A DNA stretch of 64,000 nt from Euzebyella saccharophila (GTDB lineage Bacteria > Bacteroidota > Bacteroidia > Flavobacteriales > Flavobacteriaceae): contig NZ_JACYFJ010000006.1 of the NCBI RefSeq assembly GCF_014855495.1, positions 62,001-126,000 of the forward strand. Direction: 5' to 3'. The notes beneath the pieces are model-generated. The model worked only from the letters and a program-made list of their open reading frames with translations. It did not search any database and was not told where the DNA came from. A program made the translations under genes and the position numbers. Positions 44,939 through 53,291 of the stretch are shown here, piece after piece. Positions within the stretch are counted from its first letter, which is position 1. Every line of letters begins with the position of its first letter.

Positions 44939-45226
44939 TTAAGTAGTTGTTGGCTTGATAGTGAGTTGCCCACCAACTGCTTTCAAAACCTTCATAATGG
45001 TTGCGAACTGAGGTTTTGATTTATCGGAAAGAGCCTTGTACAGACTAGGTCTACTTAAACCGGTTTCTTCTGCAATTTTGGTCATGCCAATGGCTTTGGC
45101 CACATGACCGAGAGCGGTAATCATGTCTGAGTGATTTCCTTCTTCTAAAACGGTGTTTAGGTATTCAGCAATCATTTCTTTGCTGTCTAAGTAGTCCGAA
45201 ATTTCAAATTTTGAAGCCTCCATCAT
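44939..45226 (-). CDS. HigA-like addiction-module antitoxin
   Basis: This 95-residue protein (KFEISDYLDSKEMIAEYLNT, ALGHVAKAIGMTKIAEETGL, SRPSLYKALSDKSKPQFATI, KAVGGQLTIKP) fits the putative addiction-module antidote family, with a helix-turn-helix that binds the module's own promoter. It lies 1 bp downstream of the toxin reading frame, so the order is toxin then antitoxin, as in HI1419/HigBA-type modules. It appears intact although the toxin gene has an internal stop. Confidence 0.88.
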   Translation of the reverse strand: MMEASKFEISDYLDSKEMIAEYLNTVLEEGNHSDMITALGHVAKAIGMTKIAEETGLSRPSLYKALSDKSKPQFATIMKVLKAVGGQLTIKPTTT

Positions 45227-45227
45227 A

Positions 45228-45527
45228 TTATTTTTTTAATTTTTTCCAAATTTCCTTGGCTTTCTTAATGTCCATTTCTTGGGTTGATTTGTTTCCTCCC
45301 AACAATAGCACGATAATTCTTCCTCAATCATTCTTAAAATACACTCTATATCCCTTCGAGAAATGAATTCTTAATTCTAGAATACCATCGCCAACCGGTT
45401 TGCAATCGCCAAAATGTTCATCTTTCTCTAATTTCTGTAAGCGAAACAAGATTTTTGCTTTGGCTCGTGTATCCTTCAGTTTTCTAAACCATCGGTCAAA
45501 CGCTACTGTTTTTTCTAGAACGTACAT
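45228..45527 (-). pseudogene. RelE/HigB-like toxin with an in-frame TGA
   Basis: The frame begins MYVLEKTVAFDRWFRKLKDT and runs to YRVYFKND, where a TGA (45324-45326) stops it at residue 67. The same frame then continues for 31 codons (GRIIVLLLGGNKSTQEMDIK ... AKEIWKKLKK) to a TAA at 45228. That is exactly the C-terminal half expected of the phage-derived Gp49-like/HigB family, about 99 residues in all. A single base change (for example GGA or CGA to TGA) explains it. The truncated product lacks the C-terminal core strand and is probably inactive, unless TGA is read through or the base is a sequencing error. Confidence 0.8.
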
Positions 45528-45530
45528 TTG

Positions 45531-45564
45531 TCTTAAATGTATTCATTTGGATACAAATTTAAGA
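45531..45564. promoter_or_regulatory. toxin-antitoxin promoter/operator dyad
   Basis: The arms TCTTAAAT and ATTTAAGA (8-bp perfect inverted repeat) enclose a second, inner match GTATTC / GGATAC. An exact TAAATTTG -7 box on the minus strand (45554-45561) lies inside the dyad, 27 bp before the toxin start codon. This overlap is what is expected of an autoregulated toxin-antitoxin operator. Confidence 0.55.
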
Positions 45565-45609
45565 ATTTTTTTTGTGCCATTTTTAATTTATAATTAATTT
45601 GGATAGTCC

Positions 45610-45753
45610 CTCGACCTGACAAGAGGATAAATGAAGGTTTACCGTTGTCACCTCGAGCGCAGTCGAGAGGTTTTACAGACAACGGTATTTGTTAGGTCTC
45701 GACTGCGCTCGACCTGACAGTAGTAAAAATTAGGGTTTGCCGTGGTCACCTCG
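45610..45753. repeat. palindromic repeat units 3 and 4, both truncated
   Basis: Unit 3 has only the end of arm A (CTCGACCTGACA, 45610-45621) and a full arm B (45647-45671). After TTTACAGACAACGGTATTTG it runs into unit 4, with a full arm A (45695-45719) but an arm B cut after GTCACCTCG (45745-45753). The truncations face the toxin-antitoxin module on one side and the SnoaL-like gene on the other. Confidence 0.78.
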
Positions 45754-45788
45754 CAAAGGAACATATTCAATTATAATCATAAGACTGA

Positions 45789-46166
45789 ATGAACTTAGCA
45801 GCCAACAAAGAAAATGCGATTACCTTTTATAAAACGGCCTATTTGGGAAATCCCCGCGAAGCGGTGGAAAAATATGTAGGGGAGGAGTACATTCAGCACA
45901 ATCCCGATGTCGCTGACGGACTCGAAGGGTTTATCTCCTACTTCGAACGGATGCAGCTGGAATATCCGCAGAAGTCCATCGAATTTGTTCGCTGCATTTC
46001 CGAAGGCGATTTAGTCGCGCTGCACACCCATCAGATTTGGCCCGACGACGACCAATATGTGACCATGGATTTCTTCCGCTTCGACGCCAGGGGCAAGATT
46101 TGTGAACATTGGGACAGTATTCAGCAGATTCCCCAAACTTCAAAAAATCCGAATACGATGTATTAG
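45789..46166 (+). CDS. SnoaL-like / NTF2-fold protein
   Basis: This 125-residue protein (NKENAITFYKTAYLGNPREA, VEKYVGEEYIQHNPDVADGL, EGFISYFERMQLEYPQKSIE, RCISEGDLVALHTHQIWPDD, FRFDARGKICEHWDSIQQIP) shows the typical SnoaL/ketosteroid-isomerase-like signature, notably YIQHNP and EHWD. Relatives are small predicted hydrolase- or isomerase-like enzymes of broad, mostly unknown function. Its codon usage is GC-richer than its surroundings. It lies between the truncated repeat unit 4 and repeat unit 5, which suggests mobility as a small cargo gene. Confidence 0.85.
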   Translation: MNLAANKENAITFYKTAYLGNPREAVEKYVGEEYIQHNPDVADGLEGFISYFERMQLEYPQKSIEFVRCISEGDLVALHTHQIWPDDDQYVTMDFFRFDARGKICEHWDSIQQIPQTSKNPNTMY

Positions 46167-46202
46167 GGGGCGCCATTTGCGTTTTTAAAAGCAACTTACG
46201 TT

Positions 46203-46275
46203 GTCACCTCGAGCGCAGTCGAGAGGTTTTACGGACAACGGTATTTGTTAGGTCTCGACTACGCTCGACCTGACA
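46203..46275. repeat. palindromic repeat unit 5
   Basis: Here the order is arm B (46203-46227), the 23-nt linker TTTACGGACAACGGTATTTG..., and arm A (46251-46275, with one A/G change). This B-linker-A order equals the junction between units 3 and 4, showing that the elements form a broken tandem array rather than separate palindromes. Confidence 0.78.
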
Positions 46276-46347
46276 AAATATTTAAGTTTTATTATTAGCC
46301 TTAAATAGCTGCTCAATCTGACAGGATTACAAAAACTTAACCCATAA

Positions 46348-46377
46348 AAAAACCACCAACTGCTGCTGGTGGTTTTT
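46348..46377 (-). terminator. terminator of the first SusCD operon
   Basis: The perfect stem AACCACCA (46351-46358) / TGGTGGTT (46367-46374), extended by A/T pairs, has an 8-nt loop and a T-run on the minus strand. It lies 19 bp after the SusD stop. Confidence 0.85.
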
Positions 46378-46395
46378 AAATAAATGGCCGTTTGG

Positions 46396-47970
46396 TTAAT
46401 AGCCATTGTTGTCACTTCCTAAACTCGGATTTCTCTGAAGTTCAGGGCCTGGTAGGGGCAACAACATATGTTTACTTTCAATTTGTTTTCCGTTTTCGGT
46501 GGTATGTCCAACCGCATCTACAAAGGTGATGCTTCCCGGAGTGTTCGATACAGGGAATTTTCCGGTACGAACAATATCGAACCAGTTTCTGAACTCGAAA
46601 ACCAATTCCCGGTGCCTTTCCTTCCAAACTTCCTCTACAAAAGCAGTGGCTCCCATACCGGAAAGCTCGGAAGTAATGGTGGTGGCATCCGTATTCCAGT
46701 AGGCTCTTCCCCTTACTTGAGCCAAATAATCGACCGCATCAGCATTCACTCCGCTGCTCATGGCAATAGCTTCCGCAGCGATCAACAACACATCCGAGTA
46801 GGTGTACACGGCAAAATCCTTACCTGACCGTGCAGTTTCAAAAATGGCGGTATCATCGTGCCAGAAAAACGGAGCCGTTTCAAAAGTTTGGCCGGTTGGG
46901 ATATAGGTGCTATGAAAGAACTGTCTTTCTTGCGCTCTTAAATCCATCGCCGAATCATAGAAATCCAAAAACTGGTCGCTAGGTTGGTACGCTCCGTTGG
47001 TAATGTCATACAATACTTCCGATGCCAAAGCAACCGGATAAGAGTAACGCGCATAAACCGCAGTACCAATTTCCGGGTCGTACTCCTTGATATAAATATC
47101 CTCCGTGGCAGAGGCATCGCCCTTTCTCAATTTGTTATAGGCTGAATTTTCCAAATCTACGGCACCATCTACTTCATCATGCTGCACCAATGCATAAGAC
47201 CCGTATTCACCATTGATGATATCTTGGGCTAAAGTGGCGGCATCGGCATATCTGTCTGCATTTAAAGGGTTTCCGCTCATGGTCAAATATACATCTGCCA
47301 AAAGGGTGGCTACAGCACCTGCAGTAATTCTCTTTCCGTTATCAACCATATTGGTTGTTGGAAGGTTGCCTTGATTAAGGGCTTCCGTAAGATCTGCTTC
47401 GATCAAAGCATAGATATCGGCAATCGGACTTCTTTCCAAATAAAGATTTTCCAACGATTCGTACGGTTCCGTGGTCAAAGGCACTGGACCAAACCATCGT
47501 ACCAAATAATAGTAGGAGAAAGCTCTAAAGAACTTTGCCTCTGCCAATAGTTGGTTTCTTTGTGCATCTGTAAGTTCCGGAGTTTCCGGAATGTACTTGA
47601 TGGCATTGTTCGCCCTGGAAATCCCCAAATACAATTCTCTCCAACGGTCTTGTAAATAGGTTCCAATATTATCGCCGTTAAGCGTTAATTGTTGGGTATT
47701 GCTTACGTGTAATTCCTGACCGGCATATTCATTGGTGAAAAATCCGCTCATATAGGCACCCAACATTAAAGGGGTACCACTATATACACCACCATCTGTC
47801 ATTTGTGGGGCTCCGTTCCTATAAAGTGAATTAACGGCACTAAAGGCTTGGTCCGGTTCTGAAAAGAACTGATCGGAACTCAATTCACTTAACGGTTCTT
47901 CCTCAAGGAAATCGTCACAAGACCCTAGAAATACGAGTCCCAATAAACAAGCTATATATTTAATTTTCAT
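46396..47970 (-). CDS. SusD/RagB family nutrient-binding lipoprotein
   Basis: The 524-residue lipoprotein has a lipobox in LVFLGSCDD (signal at residues 1-17), then the SusD features EEEPLSELSSDQFFSEPDQA, ISRANNAIKYIPE, LLAEAKFFRAFSYYYLVRWF, GPVPL, and the C-terminal VEEVWKERHRELVFEFRNWF. SusD proteins bind a glycan or other ligand on the outside of the cell and feed it to the SusC channel. It is the last gene of the operon and is followed by a terminator. No glycoside hydrolase is encoded nearby, so the substrate cannot be guessed. Confidence 0.95.
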   Translation of the reverse strand: MKIKYIACLLGLVFLGSCDDFLEEEPLSELSSDQFFSEPDQAFSAVNSLYRNGAPQMTDGGVYSGTPLMLGAYMSGFFTNEYAGQELHVSNTQQLTLNGDNIGTYLQDRWRELYLGISRANNAIKYIPETPELTDAQRNQLLAEAKFFRAFSYYYLVRWFGPVPLTTEPYESLENLYLERSPIADIYALIEADLTEALNQGNLPTTNMVDNGKRITAGAVATLLADVYLTMSGNPLNADRYADAATLAQDIINGEYGSYALVQHDEVDGAVDLENSAYNKLRKGDASATEDIYIKEYDPEIGTAVYARYSYPVALASEVLYDITNGAYQPSDQFLDFYDSAMDLRAQERQFFHSTYIPTGQTFETAPFFWHDDTAIFETARSGKDFAVYTYSDVLLIAAEAIAMSSGVNADAVDYLAQVRGRAYWNTDATTITSELSGMGATAFVEEVWKERHRELVFEFRNWFDIVRTGKFPVSNTPGSITFVDAVGHTTENGKQIESKHMLLPLPGPELQRNPSLGSDNNGY

Positions 47971-47990
47971 GTTATTTTCTTTTTAAAGCA

Positions 47991-50900
47991 TTAAAATTTA
48001 AGGCTACAACCCAAAGTGAACGTTCTAGGTTTTGGGTACTGGAAGAAGAAAATGTTCTGTCCCCATTGGTTTCCTTCCCAAGAAGAAGCTTCAGGGTCAT
48101 ACCCTTGGAAGTCTTTGGAATGGATAACGAAAGCGTTTTCAACGCTTACATATGCCCTAAGATTGCTAAAACCAAAAAGGTCTAAAAATTGTTGGTCAAA
48201 GTTGTAACCAAAAGAGAACAGGTTACCTCTAATGTAAGAACCGTCAACCACCCAGCGGCTATCTACCTGACTGTTCTGTCCTGCGTAGGCCTGATTTCTA
48301 ATTTCTTGAACCATGGTGTTCTGGTTGTTCTCCGTCCAACCATCATAAAGAATAGTGGCCAGACCATTGGCAATACCGGAACGGTCTTCCGTAGAGTGGT
48401 AAAACTGCTGCATAATTTCCACTCCTGCTACGAATTGGATATCCGCGGTAAAATCGAAATTCTTATAACGGAAGTTGTTAATAAAGCTTCCGGTAACATC
48501 AGGAAGTCCTTTACCAAGAATCTTCTTGTCCGCAGAACGTTTGGCTTCCCCGGGAACGGCGCCTACAGCGGCGGCTTCGGCAGCTTCATCGGTTCCCCAA
48601 GTACCCAATCTTTCATATCCATAGAAAGAACTTAAAGATTCACCAACGCGAAGAATGGTCTGGCTACCCGAAACCCAGAACGGACCTGGTTCTATGTCCT
48701 CATCATTTTCACCTAAGCTCTCGATGGTATTTTTGTTGTAGTTCATATTAAAGGATGAATCCCATCCAAAATTCTCACCACGTACAATATCGCCACTGAT
48801 CATGGCCTCGATTCCTTTGTTGGAAACCGAACCGATATTATCTCTTACAGAAGTAAATCCTGTAGTGTAAGGAACCGGCCTATCCAATAAAAGGTCTTTG
48901 GTCAACTTATCATAATAGTCGAACTCTAAACGCAAACGGTGGTTAAAGGCCGATAAATCGATACCAATATCAAACTGGCTTGTTTTTTCCCATTCCAAAC
49001 CGGGGTTGGCCAATCTGTTCACCGAAGCAGAGCTTACACGGGTACCATTTAACAATACGGTTCCGGCAGATACCGTTGCCAAAGAACTGTAAGGGGTAAT
49101 TTCTGTATTACCGGTAATACCGTAGCTACCGCGTAATTTCAAACGGTCAATGAATTCCACGTCTTGCATGAACTCTTCTTCACTAATATTCCAACCGGCA
49201 CCGATGGATGGGAAGAATCCGTATTTATTGTCTTTACCAAATCTTGAAGAACCATCTGCCCTAGCGGTCAAGGTCAATAAATATTTGTCATCAAACGTAT
49301 AACCTGCCCTAACAAAGTAAGAGTTCAAAGCCCATTCTTCGGTGGCGGATTCAGGCGCGTTTGGATTACTAGCGGAGCCAATATTGTTGTATTTAAAGAA
49401 ATCATCACTAAATCCTCTAGCGTAAATATTGGACGATTCATACGTGCGTTCCTGCCAGCTTAAACCTAACATGGCATTGATTCTGTGCTTATTAAAATCT
49501 TGGGTATAGGTCAGGTAATTTTCTTGTTGCCAGTAGGTGCTCTTTTCGTTAAAAATTCTTCCATAACCATCAGGAGCGGAAATATTGACCAAATCCCTAG
49601 GGGAGTATTCCTTTTTGTTACGGATATTCTTATCAAAACCAAACTGACTTCTTAAGTCCAATCCGGGAAGGATGTTGAAATTAACATAGAAGTTACCGAA
49701 CATCTGGTTTCTTTCCCACTTACGCTCTTGGGTTTCCAGAACATGTACAGGGTTGGCCATAGATTCCAAGTTGTAGGCATCGGAAATCATCTGACTATTG
49801 CTCCACGTTCCATCAGGGAATTTGACCGGAAAGATAGGAGGCATCTCAATCATGGTACGACGTGGGGATTGACCCCCGCCACCTTCTTCAAATTCAGTAT
49901 CCTTAACATCGTTGACCATAAGGTTGACACCAATTTTTAGCCAATCTTTTGGAGTTACGTCATAGGCAATCTTACCACTGATACGGTCCAATTTGTTGTT
50001 CAACATTATACCCTCTACATGCGAGTAGTTCAAGAAAACGCCCACAGAAGAATTTTCATTTCCTTGCTGAACCGAAAGTTGGTGGTTGGTAGAGAAAGCT
50101 GTTCTGGTAGCCTCATCTTGCCAATCTGTATCATATAACGGATTTCCGTTTTCATCGAACAATCTTGGGTCGTCGGTCGTAAATACCGGAGCTGGCGAAT
50201 CTGGACGGTATTTTGGAGTGTTTTCCATACCGGTTCTCACTACTTCCAGCCATTCTTCGGCATTTAGTAAATCCATTTTCTTACGGATGCTGCCCACGCT
50301 GATAAAGCCATCATAACCAATGGTCACTTTTCCTTCTTGACCACCTCTTTTGGTCGTGATCAAAACCACCCCGTTGGCACCACGGGCACCGTAAATAGAA
50401 GCAGAGGAAGCATCTTTTAGCACTTCCATACGCTCAATATCATTCGGGTTGATGAATTTAATATCGTCCATTACAACTCCATCCACCACATACAGAGGGT
50501 CTGAAGAGGAGTTGATGGTACCCACACCACGAATAACAATTCTTGGCGACCCCGTTGGAGAACCGGAGTTCAAGAATACGTTTACACCGGCAACCTTCCC
50601 GCGCATACCCTGCAATGCATTGTTTACGGGAGCTTTAAGAAGTTCTTCGCTGCTTACGGCGCTAACCGCACCGGTAAGGTCAGACTTTCTTTGTGTACCA
50701 TACCCTACAACGACTACCTCTTCCAAGGCGTCTACATTCTCTTCCAAAGTTACATTAAGGGTTTCTTCCCCGGTAACTTCCACTTCTTTGGTAGTGAAAC
50801 CAATGTAGCTAAAGGAAAGTACATCGCCGGCATCTGCCATAATGCTATAATTTCCATCAAAATCGGTTGCGGTTCCTTTTGAAGTCCCTTTTACCAAAAC

Positions 50901-51413
50901 GGTCACACCTGGTATGGGAGTTCCCGCATTATCGGTAACCGTACCTTGCACGGAAAACTGTACGTTGGTCTGGATAAGTTCATTGATTTTTTGCGGACTT
51001 AGGGCGGTAGGCATTTTTTCTACCTGACTGTTAAGGAGGTTTTCAATTTTCTCCTTTAATTCCGGATTGTCCTTTGGAAACAAGATGATTTGGTCCCTAA
51101 CAAAGCTGTAATCTATGTTGGAATTACCGAACAAGGTCTCCAAAACCTCCGTTAGGTTCTTGTTTTCTACGCTAAGCGATTCTTTTCTGTAAACATCTAT
51201 AATACTGTTGTTGTAAAAAAAGCTATAGTCGCTTTTGCGTTCTATTTCGTTGAGTATCTTCTTTAACCTTACGTTATTCACTTCTAACGAAATGCTTTGG
51301 GCCTTTACTTCAGAGGCAAATAGTTTCCCTAAAGAAATGGCCAATAATATGACGTAGATTTTCATTATCCTGATAATAGGGATCTTTGAAAAAAAATGAT
51401 CCTTTTTTTCCAT
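47991..51413 (-). CDS. SusC/RagA TonB-dependent receptor with STN domain
   Basis: The 1140-residue outer-membrane receptor has a signal region around residues 17-40. An STN domain follows (about 45-100, VRLKKILNEIERKSDYSFFY), then a carboxypeptidase-like regulatory domain (about 150-230, TVTDNAGTPIPGVTVLVKGT), a TonB box-like EEVVVVGYGTQRKSDLTGAV, a plug domain and a 22-strand barrel ending in aromatic LGCSLKF. The STN domain is the signal-transfer module that talks to FecR-type anti-sigma factors; a FecR and an ECF sigma gene lie just upstream. It imports a ligand captured by the SusD partner downstream (20 bp). Confidence 0.95.
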   Translation of the reverse strand: MEKKDHFFSKIPIIRIMKIYVILLAISLGKLFASEVKAQSISLEVNNVRLKKILNEIERKSDYSFFYNNSIIDVYRKESLSVENKNLTEVLETLFGNSNIDYSFVRDQIILFPKDNPELKEKIENLLNSQVEKMPTALSPQKINELIQTNVQFSVQGTVTDNAGTPIPGVTVLVKGTSKGTATDFDGNYSIMADAGDVLSFSYIGFTTKEVEVTGEETLNVTLEENVDALEEVVVVGYGTQRKSDLTGAVSAVSSEELLKAPVNNALQGMRGKVAGVNVFLNSGSPTGSPRIVIRGVGTINSSSDPLYVVDGVVMDDIKFINPNDIERMEVLKDASSASIYGARGANGVVLITTKRGGQEGKVTIGYDGFISVGSIRKKMDLLNAEEWLEVVRTGMENTPKYRPDSPAPVFTTDDPRLFDENGNPLYDTDWQDEATRTAFSTNHQLSVQQGNENSSVGVFLNYSHVEGIMLNNKLDRISGKIAYDVTPKDWLKIGVNLMVNDVKDTEFEEGGGGQSPRRTMIEMPPIFPVKFPDGTWSNSQMISDAYNLESMANPVHVLETQERKWERNQMFGNFYVNFNILPGLDLRSQFGFDKNIRNKKEYSPRDLVNISAPDGYGRIFNEKSTYWQQENYLTYTQDFNKHRINAMLGLSWQERTYESSNIYARGFSDDFFKYNNIGSASNPNAPESATEEWALNSYFVRAGYTFDDKYLLTLTARADGSSRFGKDNKYGFFPSIGAGWNISEEEFMQDVEFIDRLKLRGSYGITGNTEITPYSSLATVSAGTVLLNGTRVSSASVNRLANPGLEWEKTSQFDIGIDLSAFNHRLRLEFDYYDKLTKDLLLDRPVPYTTGFTSVRDNIGSVSNKGIEAMISGDIVRGENFGWDSSFNMNYNKNTIESLGENDEDIEPGPFWVSGSQTILRVGESLSSFYGYERLGTWGTDEAAEAAAVGAVPGEAKRSADKKILGKGLPDVTGSFINNFRYKNFDFTADIQFVAGVEIMQQFYHSTEDRSGIANGLATILYDGWTENNQNTMVQEIRNQAYAGQNSQVDSRWVVDGSYIRGNLFSFGYNFDQQFLDLFGFSNLRAYVSVENAFVIHSKDFQGYDPEASSWEGNQWGQNIFFFQYPKPRTFTLGCSLKF

Positions 51414-51465
51414 AAATTTGAATAGTTTAAGTTGTTTAATTACTAGGTAGTTAAATAATTTTCTA

Positions 51466-51495
51466 AAGAGGAAGGTGTTGCAGCACTTTCCTCTT
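51466..51495 (-). terminator. stem-loop between fecR and susC
   Basis: A 12-bp stem (AAGAGGAAGGTG / CACTTTCCTCTT, one G-U pair) with a 6-nt loop occupies the 95-bp gap after the FecR stop. The T-run is poor on the minus strand, so it may be an attenuator or processing site that lets susC and susD be expressed at a different level from sigma/FecR. Confidence 0.55.
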
Positions 51496-51508
51496 CTTTT
51501 TTACGATG

Positions 51509-52453
51509 TTATTTATTCATATAGAGCGTGATTTTAGATTGGTTCTTTTTAGATAAAATAGGTGATGATACCTCAAAGAGGTCTAAGATCTGTTCAATGG
51601 TCAAATTGTCAAAAACACCTGTGTAACGGTAGTTCATGATTTCTGGGGATGCTACTGAAATAGACACCTTGTATTTTCTTTTAAGATCGCTTATGACCTC
51701 CCTTATAGGGGTTTCGTCATAAATAAGCTTTCCTTGTCTCCAAGAAGTTAGATTCTCGGTTTCCACCTTGTCTATGATGATCTTGTCCTCATTTTTAACA
51801 TAGGTTGCTCTTTGGGAAGGGTTGAGAACCACGGTCTTGTTGTCTTTTTCCTCAACTACGCGCACCTTGCCACTCACTAGCGTAGTCTCCACATTTTGGT
51901 CCTCAGGGTAGGATTTAATGTTAAATGAGGTTCCTAACACTTGAATTTTTACGCCATTGTCCATATGAACAATAAAAGGCCTTTCTTCATCGTGGGTAAC
52001 ATCAAAAAAAGCTTCTCCGCTAAGGGTTACCTCCCGTATTTCTTCCTCAAACGATTGCGGATAGGTGATGGATGTATTGGCGTTGAGGGTAATTTGAGAA
52101 CCATCTGGTAATACAATTTCCTTATTTTCACCTATAGAAGTAGCGGTCATTAGAACGGCAGCTTCCTCAACGGATGGTTCTTGGGATGGTTGTATAAAAA
52201 ATAGGGCAGAACCTATCAAAATGGCTATAAGCGCAGCATACCCCACTAGTTTATAGAGACGGTTGCGTTTGGCAATGGCTCTTTGATGACTATTGTACTG
52301 TGGATTTTTAAGAAGTTGGGCTACATGCTCCGCCTTCAACTTATGATACCTTTGCTGCTGCTTGGGGTTTTTTAGGAGCCACTTGATAACTTCCTTCTTT
52401 CGTTCGTTCGAAAGCCGGCCTTCTACCAGTGCTATAATATCCCTTTTGTTCAT
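51509..52453 (-). CDS. FecR-family anti-sigma factor
   Basis: The 314-residue protein has an N-terminal cytoplasmic helical region (residues 1-70, with the KEVIKWLLKNPKQQQRYHKL motif for sigma binding), a membrane segment at about 72-90 (GYAALIAILIGSALFFI), the periplasmic FecR domain (about 105-235; IVLPDGSQITLNANTSITYP, GEAFFDVTHDEERPFIVHM, VLGTSFNIKSYPED) and a C-terminal STN-like secretin region. It transmits the SusC signal across the membrane and controls the ECF sigma factor encoded 73 bp upstream. Confidence 0.95.
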   Translation of the reverse strand: MNKRDIIALVEGRLSNERKKEVIKWLLKNPKQQQRYHKLKAEHVAQLLKNPQYNSHQRAIAKRNRLYKLVGYAALIAILIGSALFFIQPSQEPSVEEAAVLMTATSIGENKEIVLPDGSQITLNANTSITYPQSFEEEIREVTLSGEAFFDVTHDEERPFIVHMDNGVKIQVLGTSFNIKSYPEDQNVETTLVSGKVRVVEEKDNKTVVLNPSQRATYVKNEDKIIIDKVETENLTSWRQGKLIYDETPIREVISDLKRKYKVSISVASPEIMNYRYTGVFDNLTIEQILDLFEVSSPILSKKNQSKITLYMNK

Positions 52454-52526
52454 TCTTAAAAAAAATGGTGAGTGTTTATAGCAAGACGAAAGAATTAAAG
52501 GTATCCCCTAGTCCAAAAAGAAAAAA

Positions 52527-53105
52527 TTATAAAAAAAGAATAGGAAGGTACTCTTTCAGAACTTGTTTCAGTTCTCTTAGGGCCCGTGAAATATGGTTTT
52601 CTACGGTTTTTGGTGAAATTTCCATTTGTTCGGAAATTTCTTTGTGCGCCATACCCTCCATTCTACTTTTTACAAAGACATTTTTACATTTTTCTGGAAG
52701 GTGCTTAATGGCTCTTTCAACTACCGACTGTAATTCTTGGTAAATGATTTGTGATGAGGCATCATCGGAAAGTGCGCTATAATTTAGCCAATGCTCTTGT
52801 TGATCGCTGGTGGATTCTTTGGAGAGGCGGTTCTTTTTGCTTCTTAAGTAATCTAGACAGGCATTACGGGTCATGCGATAAACATATCCCGTAAAATTGG
52901 AAGTAACCCTAAGTTTCTCCCTTTTTTCCCAGAGCTTGATCAAGACATCATGAACTATTTCTTCAGCATCTTCCTTATTGCCTATATAGCTATGGGTAAT
53001 GGTAAAAAGCTTGGGTTTAAAGAATGCATACATCGTATTAAAATCATCTTCATTACCCATTGGGGGCAAGGATTTAATTTTAATATTATGTGAATATTCT
53101 AGCAT
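52527..53105 (-). CDS. ECF-type sigma-70 factor
   Basis: This 192-residue sigma factor has region 2 (MYAFFKPKLFTITHSYIGNK, DAEEIVHDVLIKLWEKREKL, NFTGYVYRMTRNACLDYLRS) and region 4 (HLPEKCKNVFVKSRMEGMAH, EISEQMEISPKTVENHISRA). It is expected to be held by the FecR protein encoded next, and to direct RNA polymerase to the SusC/SusD genes when the receptor is occupied. The spacing of 73 bp to fecR and 95 bp to susC suggests one regulon. Confidence 0.95.
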   Translation of the reverse strand: MLEYSHNIKIKSLPPMGNEDDFNTMYAFFKPKLFTITHSYIGNKEDAEEIVHDVLIKLWEKREKLRVTSNFTGYVYRMTRNACLDYLRSKKNRLSKESTSDQQEHWLNYSALSDDASSQIIYQELQSVVERAIKHLPEKCKNVFVKSRMEGMAHKEISEQMEISPKTVENHISRALRELKQVLKEYLPILFL

Positions 53106-53236
53106 TATTTTCTGAAAACCGAAATGGATTAGGTGAGCAATTTACAAATTCTTAATTAAGTAACATCTTAAAATGGAGGTGCCATTTAATGTAATGGATT
53201 GCATAGGAGCGCTTACCTGAAATCTCTCTCGTGTAT

Positions 53237-53266
53237 CTTGTAAGACTACTTCTTTACCTATCTTCG
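53237..53266 (+). promoter_or_regulatory. candidate promoter of the CAT-like gene
   Basis: CTTG (53237-53240), an 18-nt spacer and TATCTTCG (53259-53266) resemble TTTG-N18-TAnnTTTG with one mismatch in each box. The start would lie about 19 nt before the ATG at 53292. Confidence 0.35.
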
Positions 53267-53291
53267 TCTAGCCATATAAACAATAGTCGCC

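Noticed and set aside
44939-46275. Prophage or IS element
   Set aside because: No transposase, integrase or structural phage gene is visible; the phage-like label applies only to the toxin family name.
46468-46827. Plus-strand 119-residue ORF within SusD
   Set aside because: Antisense shadow of a well-supported SusD gene.
48189-48635. Plus-strand 148-residue ORF within SusC
   Set aside because: Antisense shadow; the SusC frame is continuous and strongly conserved here.
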